Source: Ignelater luminosus
Taxonomy: Eukaryota > Arthropoda > Insecta > Coleoptera > Elateridae
Reading direction: 5' to 3'
DNA: 64,000 nt
Assembly: GCA_011009095.1 (NCBI GenBank)
Contig: VTPC01007235.1
Span: 24,714 to 88,713, forward strand
Positions 43,321 to 54,230 of this stretch are shown piece after piece (position 1 is the stretch's first letter; each line of letters begins with the position of its first letter). The notes beneath the pieces are model-generated. The model was not told where the DNA came from. It was given only the letters and a program-made list of their open reading frames with translations, and ran no database searches. The position numbers were made by a program, and so were the translations under genes.

Positions 43321-46300
43321 TAGAAAGTTTGACGTAATAAGGAAACCCCAGCAAAATTTGGATTATTTATAGTCTGCAGCCCAAGTTCATGAAGGCCTGC
43401 CAAGCGACCCTTCCTGATTTCCCGATGATTCCTTGATGGTGTTTAAAGCAGAAAGCCCAGGAAAACGTAGTGTAAGAATTATTTATCTTTACTTATACAA
43501 TTTGTTATTGTCTTATGTGAATTCTGTGTGTATAAAACTAAATTCGTTTGGAAGATTTATTAAAATCTTTATATTTTTGCTCATATCTTTGCTGAATTAC
43601 TTTTATATCAAATTAGCCTGCACACTGAACGTCCATAAGTAGATGAAATGAATTTTACAACATATTTTGAGCCTTTTATTTTGAAACACTTTAAAAGCAA
43701 TTGTTTGTTTTACTACTAAAAATAAATTAAATTGTAATCGACTACAGTTTACAGCTAAAAATTAATTTCTTTTTAATTTGGCGCTTCATAATTTTTCTTA
43801 TAACTTAAGGGATATTTAAACTAAAGTGTTTAGAGCGTCAAGCTATTGATTCAAACTTATCTTTAAAATGTAAAGTGTTCATTGCAGGCGGTGATATTCT
43901 ATAGAGCCACCCATTCACAGGGTGTTATTCTGTAAGGGATCCATATACTGGGTGTTAGTCCAGAAGAAGCTGGTTGGGCTGGCTGTTGGTTCCCTATGAC
44001 CTTCAGCTTCTGGCGCCCTTAATTTCGATCATCTTTCGGATTTGACAAGAGTTTTTTTGTGAGTGTAAGCTTTCTTTTTCTTTTGTTAAGGTAAGTTCAG
44101 CTTGAACCACTCCGTTTTCGATTTGAGCTACGGAATTGAACATCTTCCGCCGTCCGTAACGGGCCTTAAGCTTTTTTTTTCATCTTTCTCCCATTACAGA
44201 TTTTTACTTTATCCTTAAACAAAATTTTGTTTTGCAAGTCAATATTAGGGCCTAATTTTTTGTCCTTTGAAGATTTTACCTGTAAAAAGTTATCTTAACT
44301 GTGCTATGTTTTATGTTTTTGATCTGTTTATATGACTTTATGCTGGAAGTTTGTTCTTTTTCTTATGGGATAAATATTGTATTATAGGTTGTGTTGTATT
44401 ACTTGATCGCTCTGATTTTCTTTCCAACTCACCCCAAAGTACGAGCATTTAAAGAATTTTTTTTAGAATTGATGTCTCAGGCTCAGAAGACTTGTAGTAA
44501 ATGAATTTTGTTATAAATATCGGAACTAATAAATACATATAATATAATAAATAAACGATTTTCACTGCACTGAATCCCTGAAACTAGGCAGGAGTTTCAT
44601 CAGACAACTTTTTGTTCACTTCAGTAATTATAAAACTGAGTCTCACGTACTTAAATTGAGATATAAAATCACAAAACTGCTCAGTAAATTTATGCATTTA
44701 ATATTTTACTAAAACCCTAAAAGCAAAATTCTAAATTGTTCAGTGTTTACATTTTATGTTCAAATTTGAAAATAATATTAAATAGAAGAGTCGCAGATGA
44801 GAATACGTAATAAGCACCAATCAGTAATAGTTTGCTTCACCATTATAGTTATGGAGGTTATTAGGGGCTCTAAGGTACTTGAAATTCCTCAAGTTAACCC
44901 CAGAACTTAATTGAATCTAACTCAGCCTGTCTTGGATGTTAACTGTTTCTATTATAACTACATTAGCAATCACTTTGATTATTATTATTATTAATATCTA
45001 CTTGTGCTCCTACCAGTGTGCGTACACAAAAAGGATTTACTAATAAGATCAACTTTTCTTATTACAGTAATACAAGTAACATTGTTTATTTAGTGTAAGA
45101 ATACAGATGACTATTACCATCGGAGAGATAATAGACCACAGGAATTATCCATAGTAATAATACGTAATAATAGCTTGAAGACTGTCAAGCTGTATTAAAT
45201 AAATTCATAAGAATTTCTTAATAAAAATTTTCAGACAGTATAAAAAAAAGGTAATAATCTAACGTTAAAATATTACGGACACTTTTTACGAGTTCTCATA
45301 CCATGGAAAAATAAAGCTTCAACGACAATATTTTTAATATTATTATGTGAATGGCATTTCTGAATAAAATTTACCCAAGATTATAACTATTTTGTTCTAT
45401 ATTTCCCAATGGACGAATTATCGGATGAGGCACTCGCCATTTCAGTCAATAAAAGCTCGGAAACACTGTTGTTCTCTTTAAATCCTCATAATCCAATTTT
45501 GAACAAATTTATAGTTTGATTGTAACATATTCCAACAAAGAAAAAAACATTTTTACCTTTATTCTGAAAAGTAAATCGTATGAAGGATTTGTAGAATAAC
45601 GATCTGTGAGCTTTTATTCCTTGAATCGTTAGATTTGAATTTGAATGCACATTGGATTCGTTTAAATCCCAACAGGAATGGTTCAATCTATATAATACGA
45701 TCTTTTGTTGAATCATTTATTGGTACATCTCATTGTGACATCATGTATGAATTTTGTTTGTGTGCTTTTTAGGTTGTTAGATTTATTGCAACTTAATTCA
45801 AGTTTTTCTCTTATTTAAAAATCGGCAGAAGTTGTAAATCTATCGCTTTGAATTTTAAATTTTATATCAGTCTGGAGTGGGTCATTGTCGATTAAAGTAA
45901 AAGCCAATTTTCTTAAATCGCTACTCAAGGATTAAGTGCGTGCCCATTTCACGAATATAATTTAAGACCGTAACGGGGATGAATATGAATCAAGCCTCGC
46001 ATTCGCATCTTTGTCAGAAGTGTCAGAACTTCACCAATTTTTTGCGCTCTTCCACTGTTAGCTTTATGCTGACAAACAAAAACTTCGTTGAACAGAACAA
46101 ATGTCTTGTAATTTTTAAAATTTCTGCTGATGCGAGTGGATATTTTACATGCACTCGTGAAAATTGATTACATTATTCATAGCCTAAAAATTCAATAGCG
46201 CCAGTTTTCAATTCAAGCACAATAAAAGATAAAAAAGGTACAGTATTTATTGTCTTTCGCGCGAAACTTCTCCGACATGTTTTAAGATAAAATAACAAAA

Positions 46301-47845
46301 GAATTACTAAACTTTATATGACATTGTTTATAAGTTTCGAAGTTTTAATAAAACCTAGGAATATCCAGATGTAGCTGTATATGACAACCAAAATGTTTTT
46401 TTAGATCAAAATAACTTTCAACTTCCCGTTTTTCACAACTTCTGACAAAGCAATAGAGGGTAGATATTTCATATCGCGAATCTCGTCGATATCAGCCTTT
46501 TACATGAGTCTCTTCTGCTCATGTAATTCAGTCATTAATATGGATGAGTAATTGCTCCTGAAGTTTCAGTTCTCTCCCCTATCCGATTAATTTGGCAATT
46601 GATCAACTATCTTTAATTCTGATGTACTGTTACTCCGAGGCTTCCTCATATTATCCAAGGGAAGTCTCAAAAGGGTGTAACATTCACTAGGAAATCGATA
46701 CTATCTTTTCAGCTTTAGTTCATTCTTCGCAGTAATATTCAAATTAGCGTTTTATAATACGTATAGCGCACGTATTGTTTGTTAACTACAGAATAACAAC
46801 ACACAGTTGCTGAAAGTTAGATTGCAAAGGGAGACAAGTCCCCGTATCGCAACCAGGAAAAAAAAGTAAATTTGAATTTTCATATTAGGTATAACACATT
46901 TTTCGTGAGCTGTGTATGCATACTTGGCATATTTAGAAAACACCTAGTAGTTTTACATAAACAGGAAACTCGGCACAATTTTTTCTCTATTATAAAAGCG
47001 CTAACTTAATACTGGAAATCCTGAACATTTCCTTATCCAGAAAAATTCTTTCTTAAGATTTCTTTAATTTACTTGTCTGGCCTTTTCAATATTTTATTAA
47101 AATAGAAAAATTAAATAAAATTAGAAAACAAATTACGTTAGTTATAGTAAACCGACTTTAACTTAATTTCATCTTCGATCTTTCAGAGATGTTTTGACTA
47201 TTTTGAACTCAAGAGGGTTCAGTCGTTTCGAAACCGTCGAACTGTGGCAGAATCGGCTTAAACACTCTACTGTTGAACGGCTATCAAACCAGTTTTCAGA
47301 TTTTATTATTTTGGTTTTATGTCAGTACTTTTGCTGAATAGAAATCTCAGATAAGATTTTATTTCTGAGTTCTCACCCATCTAGAGAAAGATTCTCTAGA
47401 AGATTCAAACGTCAAAAGCTTATAATTACATAAATGTCAATAAAACAATAATTCAAAATGGCAACAAAATCGAAAACGATACGAAACTAGAATTCCAAGT
47501 AAAAAATCTAATTTATTTTTAATACGGGCGTTCAAACCGTCGATGGTGATTTTTAACGAGTTATCTATATTTTAATTAATTTGTGCGTTTGTGTTTTTGT
47601 GTTGTGCATAGTTTTAAGAAATTGTGTATTTTAGACAATAAATAGATCCTCTACACATAATTTTAATCTGTTTTTCTATTTTAAATTCTGTTTGCCAAAT
47701 TCGGTTTTTTAAAGCATTTTCACCTTTTAGAAGATATTTAAATTGTGATCGTAGAGTGTATTAATTCATCTAAATTTTATGAGTACAAACAAAAATTAAT
47801 TAAACAATAGAATGAAAAGAAGCAGCTAGCAGACTGAGATGTTAA
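43321..47845. other. Unassigned AT-rich stretch
   Basis: No domain, RNA gene or mobile element was recognised. Near 43900-43960 the phrase CACAGGGTGTTATTCTGTA and a related ACTGGGTGTTAGTCC occur about 40 bp apart, a small local repeat. ATT-type microsatellite sequence is present at 44980-44995. Short frames (76 codons minus at 45716, 62 codons plus at 45979) show no motif. Confidence 0.4.
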
Positions 47846-48480
47846 TGCGTAAGAGACGTCCAACAACCAAATAATCACGTCACCTCGACGTTAAGATATG
47901 ACCCTACATTGACGTTTTACTAGGACGGCTGTATGACGTCGAATATTAGTCATAGATGGAAATGTTAAATAACTAAACATAATTTAAAGAGTTGTATCTT
48001 TCAAAATAACATTGTACAATCTGCAATAAATGATTTTTTAAACATTTTAAAATATTTACATCCAATATTACTTCTTGATTATATGACATTACTCAGAACA
48101 CCCACAGAATTTAAAACTGTGCTCTTGGTCAATGAAGAACATATTCATCTTGGACTTGCAAAATATTTAATTTTTTTTTGATAGTAACCCTGTGCCTTTA
48201 ATGATAATATAATTAAATTTTATATAAGTAGATTGACTGCATTTATTTAAACGTCAACAGGACTACTGCAACAAATATGTAAGAGAATTCATGAAACCCA
48301 AGAAGATGTCTTATAAATGTCTGATATACGATGTCTCATAAATGTTTGATATACATGGCGATTCTGAGCTGTAGCACTTTCCTGTCATTTCAACGGTACT
48401 TCCACGTTAGTATTTTAGTACAAATGACGTTAAGCATAACTAAATATCCACCTGAAAATGACGTCAGTTTGGCAGCTGAG
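47846..48480. repeat. Region with clustered ACGTC/ACGTT motifs
   Basis: Within 47860-47945, GACGTC, CACGTCAC, GACGTTAA, GACGTTTT and GACGTCGA occur in close succession. A second set (CACGTTAG, TGACGTTAA, TGACGTCAG) lies at 48405-48470, partly as inverse counterparts. The interval of about 630 bp could be a non-autonomous element with subterminal repeats, but I did not find clean terminal repeats. Confidence 0.3.
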
Positions 48481-50290
48481 TAATCGCATTCTATAATTAG
48501 GAAAATACAAAAAGACCCTTGCTAAATATAAAAAAGCCGTGGTATAAAATTTAATAAAAGAATATTTAATTAACATAAACACTTATTAGTAATTAATAGT
48601 AATTACTAACATACTAAAGCGTTTGTATATGAAAAGAAAACTCGAATACTGAATATATCAAGATACTATAGATATAAAAAAATCAGATTACAGTAGAATG
48701 GTATTGTGAGAAACATATTTCTACACTCTAATAGTAAAGTAATAACAATATAATATAGAAATATCACCTTTCCTTTGGGAAATTATTTGCTGGCTTAATT
48801 GGAAAAGCGATTGTTCTGCAAATTCTGATTATCCTATATGCATGGTACGGTAATTTACATTAATGTCCTTAACACTCCATAAGAATTTCTCATCACTTTC
48901 AATTCACAAGCCCTTGACGTATCGCTCAAAGCAGGTGAATAAAGACAATAATGCCGAATGTTGAAATCTCAGAAACTGTTAAAAATACAAGGTCACTTAA
49001 ACTCTGAAAGCAGTTTTTGTTTCCAATACTTCTGACCAAGTTTAATGTACTGTGCCATGCAATTTGGTTCATCTAAATGAGATACGATAACGAATGTACT
49101 AAAAGACAAAAAGTTTTGAATAGTTTGCAACGAGAATTGTAGTTGTGCAGCAAAACAACAGTCAAGTAAGGTAAAACAGTGAAAGTGTTATTAAACTAAC
49201 ATGAAATGTGCAAAGCAAAGATTAATTAGGTGTTGGCATTTTAACAAACTACCACATAGCTTAGAACAAGCATAAACACGAAGCAAGCGTGAACATTAAA
49301 ACTTGTAACAATTGCTTTGGTATAAAGGTGAAACGAACAGACAACTAACCAATCAAAATGCAAATTTTGTTTCCTGCCACTCTCACCTACCAATCTTTGA
49401 TGCTTTGTTCGCTATTTAGTACGCGATTAACTTTATAACTAGTTTGTTTTTTTACTCTAATCGTCCCTGCGCACGAAAGTTTATGCTACAGATAATAAAC
49501 AAAAATTTAAAAAATTCGATTACCAAAATAGCAACAACTCAAATCTAGCACCATAAAGATTCATAATGCAAAATTGTTCAGAGATGTTTCCGAGTGTAAA
49601 TACAAGTTGGCGTGGTGGTGGGGGCTGTGCTTTAGGCATCATCTTAGAAAACAGTTTCTCTTAAACCTCTTACAAACGGTTGATCTTATGACAAAAATGT
49701 TTCTAACCTTTTTTGCTTCTATATCTTTATAATTTTTATTCAAAGCTTTCTTTGTAAAGTCAAGCTTTCTAAAAATGGATTTCGCAAAATATCTTGTTAA
49801 CGGTAGATTGCACACTCAATATAGCTACTGTCAGTTTTATAGAAAATAAAATTTTATACTTTGGGTTTTTAAGATTATTAATAATATTATAAATAATATT
49901 AAATAGTATACGCAACTTTGCCTTAATTTAATTGACTTTATGTCTTTTATAGCGTTGGAGATCGCTTTGGAGATCTCAATGGTGAAAGTCTTGAATCTAA
50001 AGAACACTATATTGCAATTTATAAAAAAATTATCGATACCTGTTTCTGCTAAAAACGGGGAAATCTTGTTAGTCCAACATTATCACGTGTACACGTATTT
50101 GCAACGAACCAGCAGTTTTTTAAATTTACAATCTAAAAGGGAAATTATATCGGAAAGTAGGTATGTCGTCTCGCATAATACTAATATATTATTATCTATT
50201 TACAAGTTATTCTACTCTGTGGGTATTTTCCAGTTTTTTCTTGTGATTTTGAATTTCCAGGGTATCATATAGGCGCGCCATACAACAGTA
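48481..50290. other. Unassigned AT-rich stretch
   Basis: One open frame of 110 codons (49940-50272 plus) is hydrophobic and aromatic-rich, without a recognisable domain or context. Nothing else was seen. Confidence 0.4.
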
Positions 50291-50530
50291 TAGACATAGC
50301 ACTGATCTCTTAGTACTATTTGGCTCTTTTATAATCAATACAGTTGCACAGGTATACCAGCTCTGTCTTCTGGCTTTCAAACTGTCACATCAATGTGACT
50401 ACCTTATGTTCTGCGTATATCTACTAGGATAATCCCTAGGTATTTTACTAATTTGTTTGGTCCCAAAATTGTGTAGTTTATTTGCCGCCGGCGGCAGGTG
50501 ATCGTTCTAGACGCCCTTCTGGGGTCTCTT
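50291..50530 (-). pseudogene. R1-like LINE, thumb region after RT
   Basis: The minus strand from about 50470 reads LGPNKLVKYLGIILVDIRRT, then GSHIDVTV and KPEDRA with one stop. This is the YLG-type block after the RT palm in R1-like LINEs. Just upstream lies a 14-bp perfect palindrome, TGCCGCCGGCGGCA, at 50483-50496. It is probably the same element as the RT palm at 51540-51960. Confidence 0.65.
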
Positions 50531-50559
50531 CGGCCGAATTTGATAACGATATACTAGTA

Positions 50560-51535
50560 GGATCTACGGTACAAATGACATTCACGTGTTCATTTCAATT
50601 GACAACAGAACTAGAAAATGTTGATGAATGGTGGTGAAGAGCAGTTGGTGGTGGTGCCGTAATGATATGGTTACGTTGGAAGAAGTATGTCTGTTTGGTT
50701 TTCTTGACTTGAAGATGGTGGAAAACTAGTAGTGGCGTTTCGTTTTATGCAGTTGGACTTGTTGGACCAAGATGTTGGTGAGATGGCCAAGGTTTTGAGG
50801 CCCATGGCAGGGCCAATGTATATAGTTGGATATGCACTGGATGTCGCGGGCAATGTTGACGGATGGAAAAATTAACACTTAGAGAGAAATAGAATCTAGA
50901 CTTAGCAAAAACTTGATACTCTCTGATGTTGTACGTTACAAACGGCTTTTAGGACCACACCCCCACACGCGCGCTCTGTGTAGGTTGAGTGGCAAGTAGG
51001 GACTTCTGGGTTGCCAACCCACTAATGCCACCGCCCGGGACACGTTCGTGTAGCAAACACCCAAAAGAGAAAGAATTCTACAAACTCGTTCCCCCCCTCC
51101 CCAAGGTAATGACTTAGAAACACTGTAATGTTATTTTTAAATTCGCACTAAATCCGCCCCTGTCTTTCAATTTCGTTCAGGTATTTGTTTTCCTGACGCG
51201 TAATATTTAAATTATTTCATTCTATAGACGAATGTGTGTTATAATATTATTTTAAAGAATTAATATTTTTGTGGTCTCGACACCTAGACTCCAGTAGACG
51301 TGTCTTTCGTTGATTTCCAATATCAAATTCCCAGAATCATTAGTTGCAGTACTGCAGTTACACAGTCTCGGGAAAGTGAAATTTAAACTAGCGAATCTAC
51401 AAGTAACATTACAACACCTGAACTACTATCGACGTTTAAACCGAATTCTCCCGCCCCATCACCCTTTTAGCTTCCAGAATAATTGTCTCACTTTTCTCCC
51501 GGAAAATTTAGAGGTGGTGGTGGCTCATTGATTCA
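50560..51535. other. Insert of unknown type splitting the R1-like LINE
   Basis: The R1-like homology stops at about 50530 and resumes at about 51540. Between them is about 1 kb with intermediate GC, including GTG-rich runs (GGTGGTGAAGAGCAGTTGGT near 50630), a CACACCCCCACACGCGCGCT stretch near 50955, and a poly-C run near 51090 followed by TTAGAAACACTG, which resembles a hAT end. The frames of 60-73 codons are not recognisable. It could be an LTR or a non-autonomous DNA element. Confidence 0.35.
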
Positions 51536-51539
51536 GTAA

Positions 51540-51960
51540 TATTGTTTAGGCTATCGTCCACTATGTTCATTAGCCCATGGCTATAAGCGCTAGGTAGTCT
51601 GCAAAACCTACAGTACTGGCTCTTCTAGGAAGTCATAACCTTAATACATCGTCATACTATACATTTCATAACTTGTGCCTAAGGGCAGAACCCTACGAGA
51701 CCTCTGTACTTATATTTACTCTCTTGTTTCTGCCTATCTCAATTCGCTTATTGCTTAGGTAATCTGTAATTAATTTGAGTAAATATGTAGATCTTCTTTA
51801 TCACGTAGTTTGTCTAGTATTAATATTAAAACGTCAATACTCTTGGACAATGATTCATTCAGCGTAGTGGGCCCTCTACGGAAGCTGAATTGCGGCTCGG
51901 AAAGCGAAGTTTTCTATCTTTATTTCGAGTCTGCGTCCTATTGAAGCGCCCACGTAGTGA
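51540..51960 (-). pseudogene. R1-like LINE reverse transcriptase palm
   Basis: Reading from 51900 downward: PQFSFRRGPTTLNESLS, LITDYLSNKRIEIGRNKRVN, then a PQGS-type block with stops, YDDVLRL, and VGFADYLALIA. The last is the catalytic FADD motif, with its second Asp replaced by Tyr. The wording (a YLSNR block and FADDLAL) fits R1/TRAS-type LINEs. Several stops are present. Confidence 0.8.
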
Positions 51961-52559
51961 AGTTGGTGTTAACTCACTGCTAGAAATCAGTTAACCTAAT
52001 CCAGCTAGAAATAGCATGAATTTAAACATTTATAAACCTGCGAGCCAATGTAGGTTTGACGTTAGCTTATAATAAATTGTTCGCTGTTGTTTAAATCTGC
52101 TGTCCATAAACATCCATACATGGAACGCTCAACTTCTGATTTAAACTGATCGACAAGTTCACCAACAGTTGTTTTAATTGGCTTGCGATGGAAAGAATTC
52201 TGTGATTTACACAATCGCACCAGAGACTCCAAAATGATGCAGATTATTTAAGATTAATCACCACGGCTATATGTCATTTCAAAAACCATGTGGCATAGAA
52301 AATATCATTAATCTACAATAATTCACTTTTGGATTTGCAGGACGAGAGTTACGCATCTAGTCTACTATTAGCCTCTTGCTTAAATACCTCTTTATTCTAG
52401 ACAGAACCGAATCGAGCTTCTTTAACAAAAAAAATAAAAAGCATAAGCAACAGACAACCGAAACGATGGCAAAACAGTAATGGCAACAAAAACGGAAGAT
52501 AAGGACCTGTAATACAACAAGACAAATGGAAAAAACTAAGAAAAAACAAAGTAAATTAA
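51961..52559. other. Unassigned stretch
   Basis: No readable frame. It may hold the decayed N-terminal side of the R1-like element or the body of the LINE whose endonuclease lies at 52560-52760, but I cannot show this. Confidence 0.3.
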
Positions 52560-53260
52560 AAACTTACCTGGGTTCTAATGTGCGGCCTTGAAGTAAATCA
52601 GAGGTTAAATTAGAATTAAAGATAAAACCTCCAACCATACAGTAAGCATTGTTGGGCCATCGCATTTTACTGACGCCCATTATATTTACATCCAGTCTGG
52701 TCATTTCTTGAATGGCGTTATGTAGCTTCCCTTTTTGGGATATTGTCTTCATGTTTAAGGTACATATCTTGATGGTATCTTTATTGATGCCTAGCGATGT
52801 TTTCCTATTCTTTCTGTCTTTTTTTTGTCATAGGGATTTCGCTGGATGACGACCTGGGAAGCCCTGTCTTTTGGTGGTAATCTTCCTTACCTGCCGAATC
52901 TTGGATTCCGAACTCCATGATTAGTAATGTTTCCTTCTGTGTTTATTGTTATGCCATGATTATTTTTTTAGAAATGTCCTTACGCATCTTTAATGAAGTA
53001 ATTTTTCCTTGCCTTCTCTATTTTTTAATTCTTCCGCCTTGAGGGTCAATTTCTTAACCTCAAAGCAAAGAGTGCCCTTGCTCTTACCGGCCCATCCACC
53101 CGAAGCTGTTAGCCAGTAGGAGTTGTTTGCTGATCCCAGCAAACGCTCTATCCCTATTTGTGTTTGTCACCTGTCTGGTGTCCACCTTCTACCACGTGGA
53201 GGTACAGGTTCGGATTTTTCCTTCCTTGAGGTTAGAACCTTACGGCATTTCCTAACCTCT
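52560..53260 (-). pseudogene. LINE 5' end: leader and endonuclease start
   Basis: Frame 52752-52564 reads MKTISQKGKLHNAIQEMTRL and DVNIMGVSKMRWPNN, the first strand and helix of an apurinic-type LINE endonuclease. Upstream an in-frame KICTLN precedes it. The leader runs back to about 53260 and includes a GC-richer stretch (CACCTGTCTGGTGTCCACC on the plus strand). The element breaks off after about 60 codons of endonuclease. It is RTE-like by wording. Confidence 0.75.
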
Positions 53261-53550
53261 CAGGAGTTTTATTATTATTTATTGCGATTAAATACAACAT
53301 TATAATCGTTTCTCGCAACCTAGTTTCCATTGCTTTTTATCCCTTCAGTACTCGTCTTGTAGATTTCTTTTTCTCATTGCGTTTCTAACACCACCATTTC
53401 AGATTTTCTTCGGACGACTTCTTCTCCTTCTTTGTTTTGGTATCCATTCTATCATTTTTGTCGGCCATCTGTCTTCATCCATACGCCATACATGACCGTA
53501 CCACTTTGAAATTTTGAGTTTTAGAAGGCTGCATTCTGATTGATCTTCTT
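53261..53550 (-). pseudogene. RTE-like LINE ORF2 C-terminus and tail
   Basis: The minus strand from 53540 reads LKWYGHVWRMDEDRWPTKMI and EWIPKQRRRRSRPKKI, then after a stop GGVRNAMRKRNLQDE and KQWKLGCEKR. This GHV-R-M-W-RRRRGRPR block is the hallmark C-terminal end of RTE-type LINE proteins. It is followed by a short tail with AATAATAATAAA at about 53265-53280 and then, with no spacer, by the 5' leader of the LINE fragment at 52560-53260. Confidence 0.85.
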
Positions 53551-53559
53551 TATTTGTTT

Positions 53560-54230
53560 GGGCAGCGGTGAAAGGACCGCCCCGGTTGTTGACTCAAAGT
53601 CGGTGTGAATCGGTGGTAGTGACGTTGGGAATAGTTCCTGCATTGCGATAGCTTCTTCATTTGAGGCTTGGATCTGACCGAGTTAAAAGCCCTGACTTGG
53701 ATTTCCGAAGCTTCTGTGATTGACTCGATTAGAGAGCCACCAGCCCCAATTCTTGAACAACTGCTGCCACATATCTCACTAATAACTGTTTATGGTTGAT
53801 AAACTATGCTACCAATTGGTTTTAACTTGTTTCAGTTACTAGGACGCTGGGTGGAGTTGTGCTTTTCTTGCTTTGCTTCAAGGTCTTCTACTGTCGTCAT
53901 TAGAGAGGCTTACTGCTGCCACCACTTTGCAGGGTCGCGTTGCTACGGAACTACGAGCCGATCTTAAATGACAATTGTTCGGCAAGGATATTTTTGTGCG
54001 GGTCTAGACGGAAGACTACGTGGTATAATTTGTTGTATTCGGGTAGAGTAAAGACGCTGAGAGATTTTTGGCTGCTTAGTTGATGCAACAGCGTGGCCTC
54101 TTTGAAGTCGTTGTCTACTGACATGATGCGATATTGGGGGCCTGGTTCGGTACAGGTTTCTATCCTACTTGTTGATGGTCGTGGAATTTGATAGCCAGAG
54201 GTGGTCGATGACATTGAGCATCAATTGTTA
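53560..54230 (-). other. Unrecognised decayed reading frame
   Basis: A minus-strand frame, 54214-53951 (87 codons), reads STTSGYQIPRPSTSRIETC and LHQLSSQKSLSVFTLPEYNK. It is followed by about 350 bp with intermediate GC and stops. It could be part of a retroelement Gag or a host exon. I do not recognise it. Confidence 0.25.
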
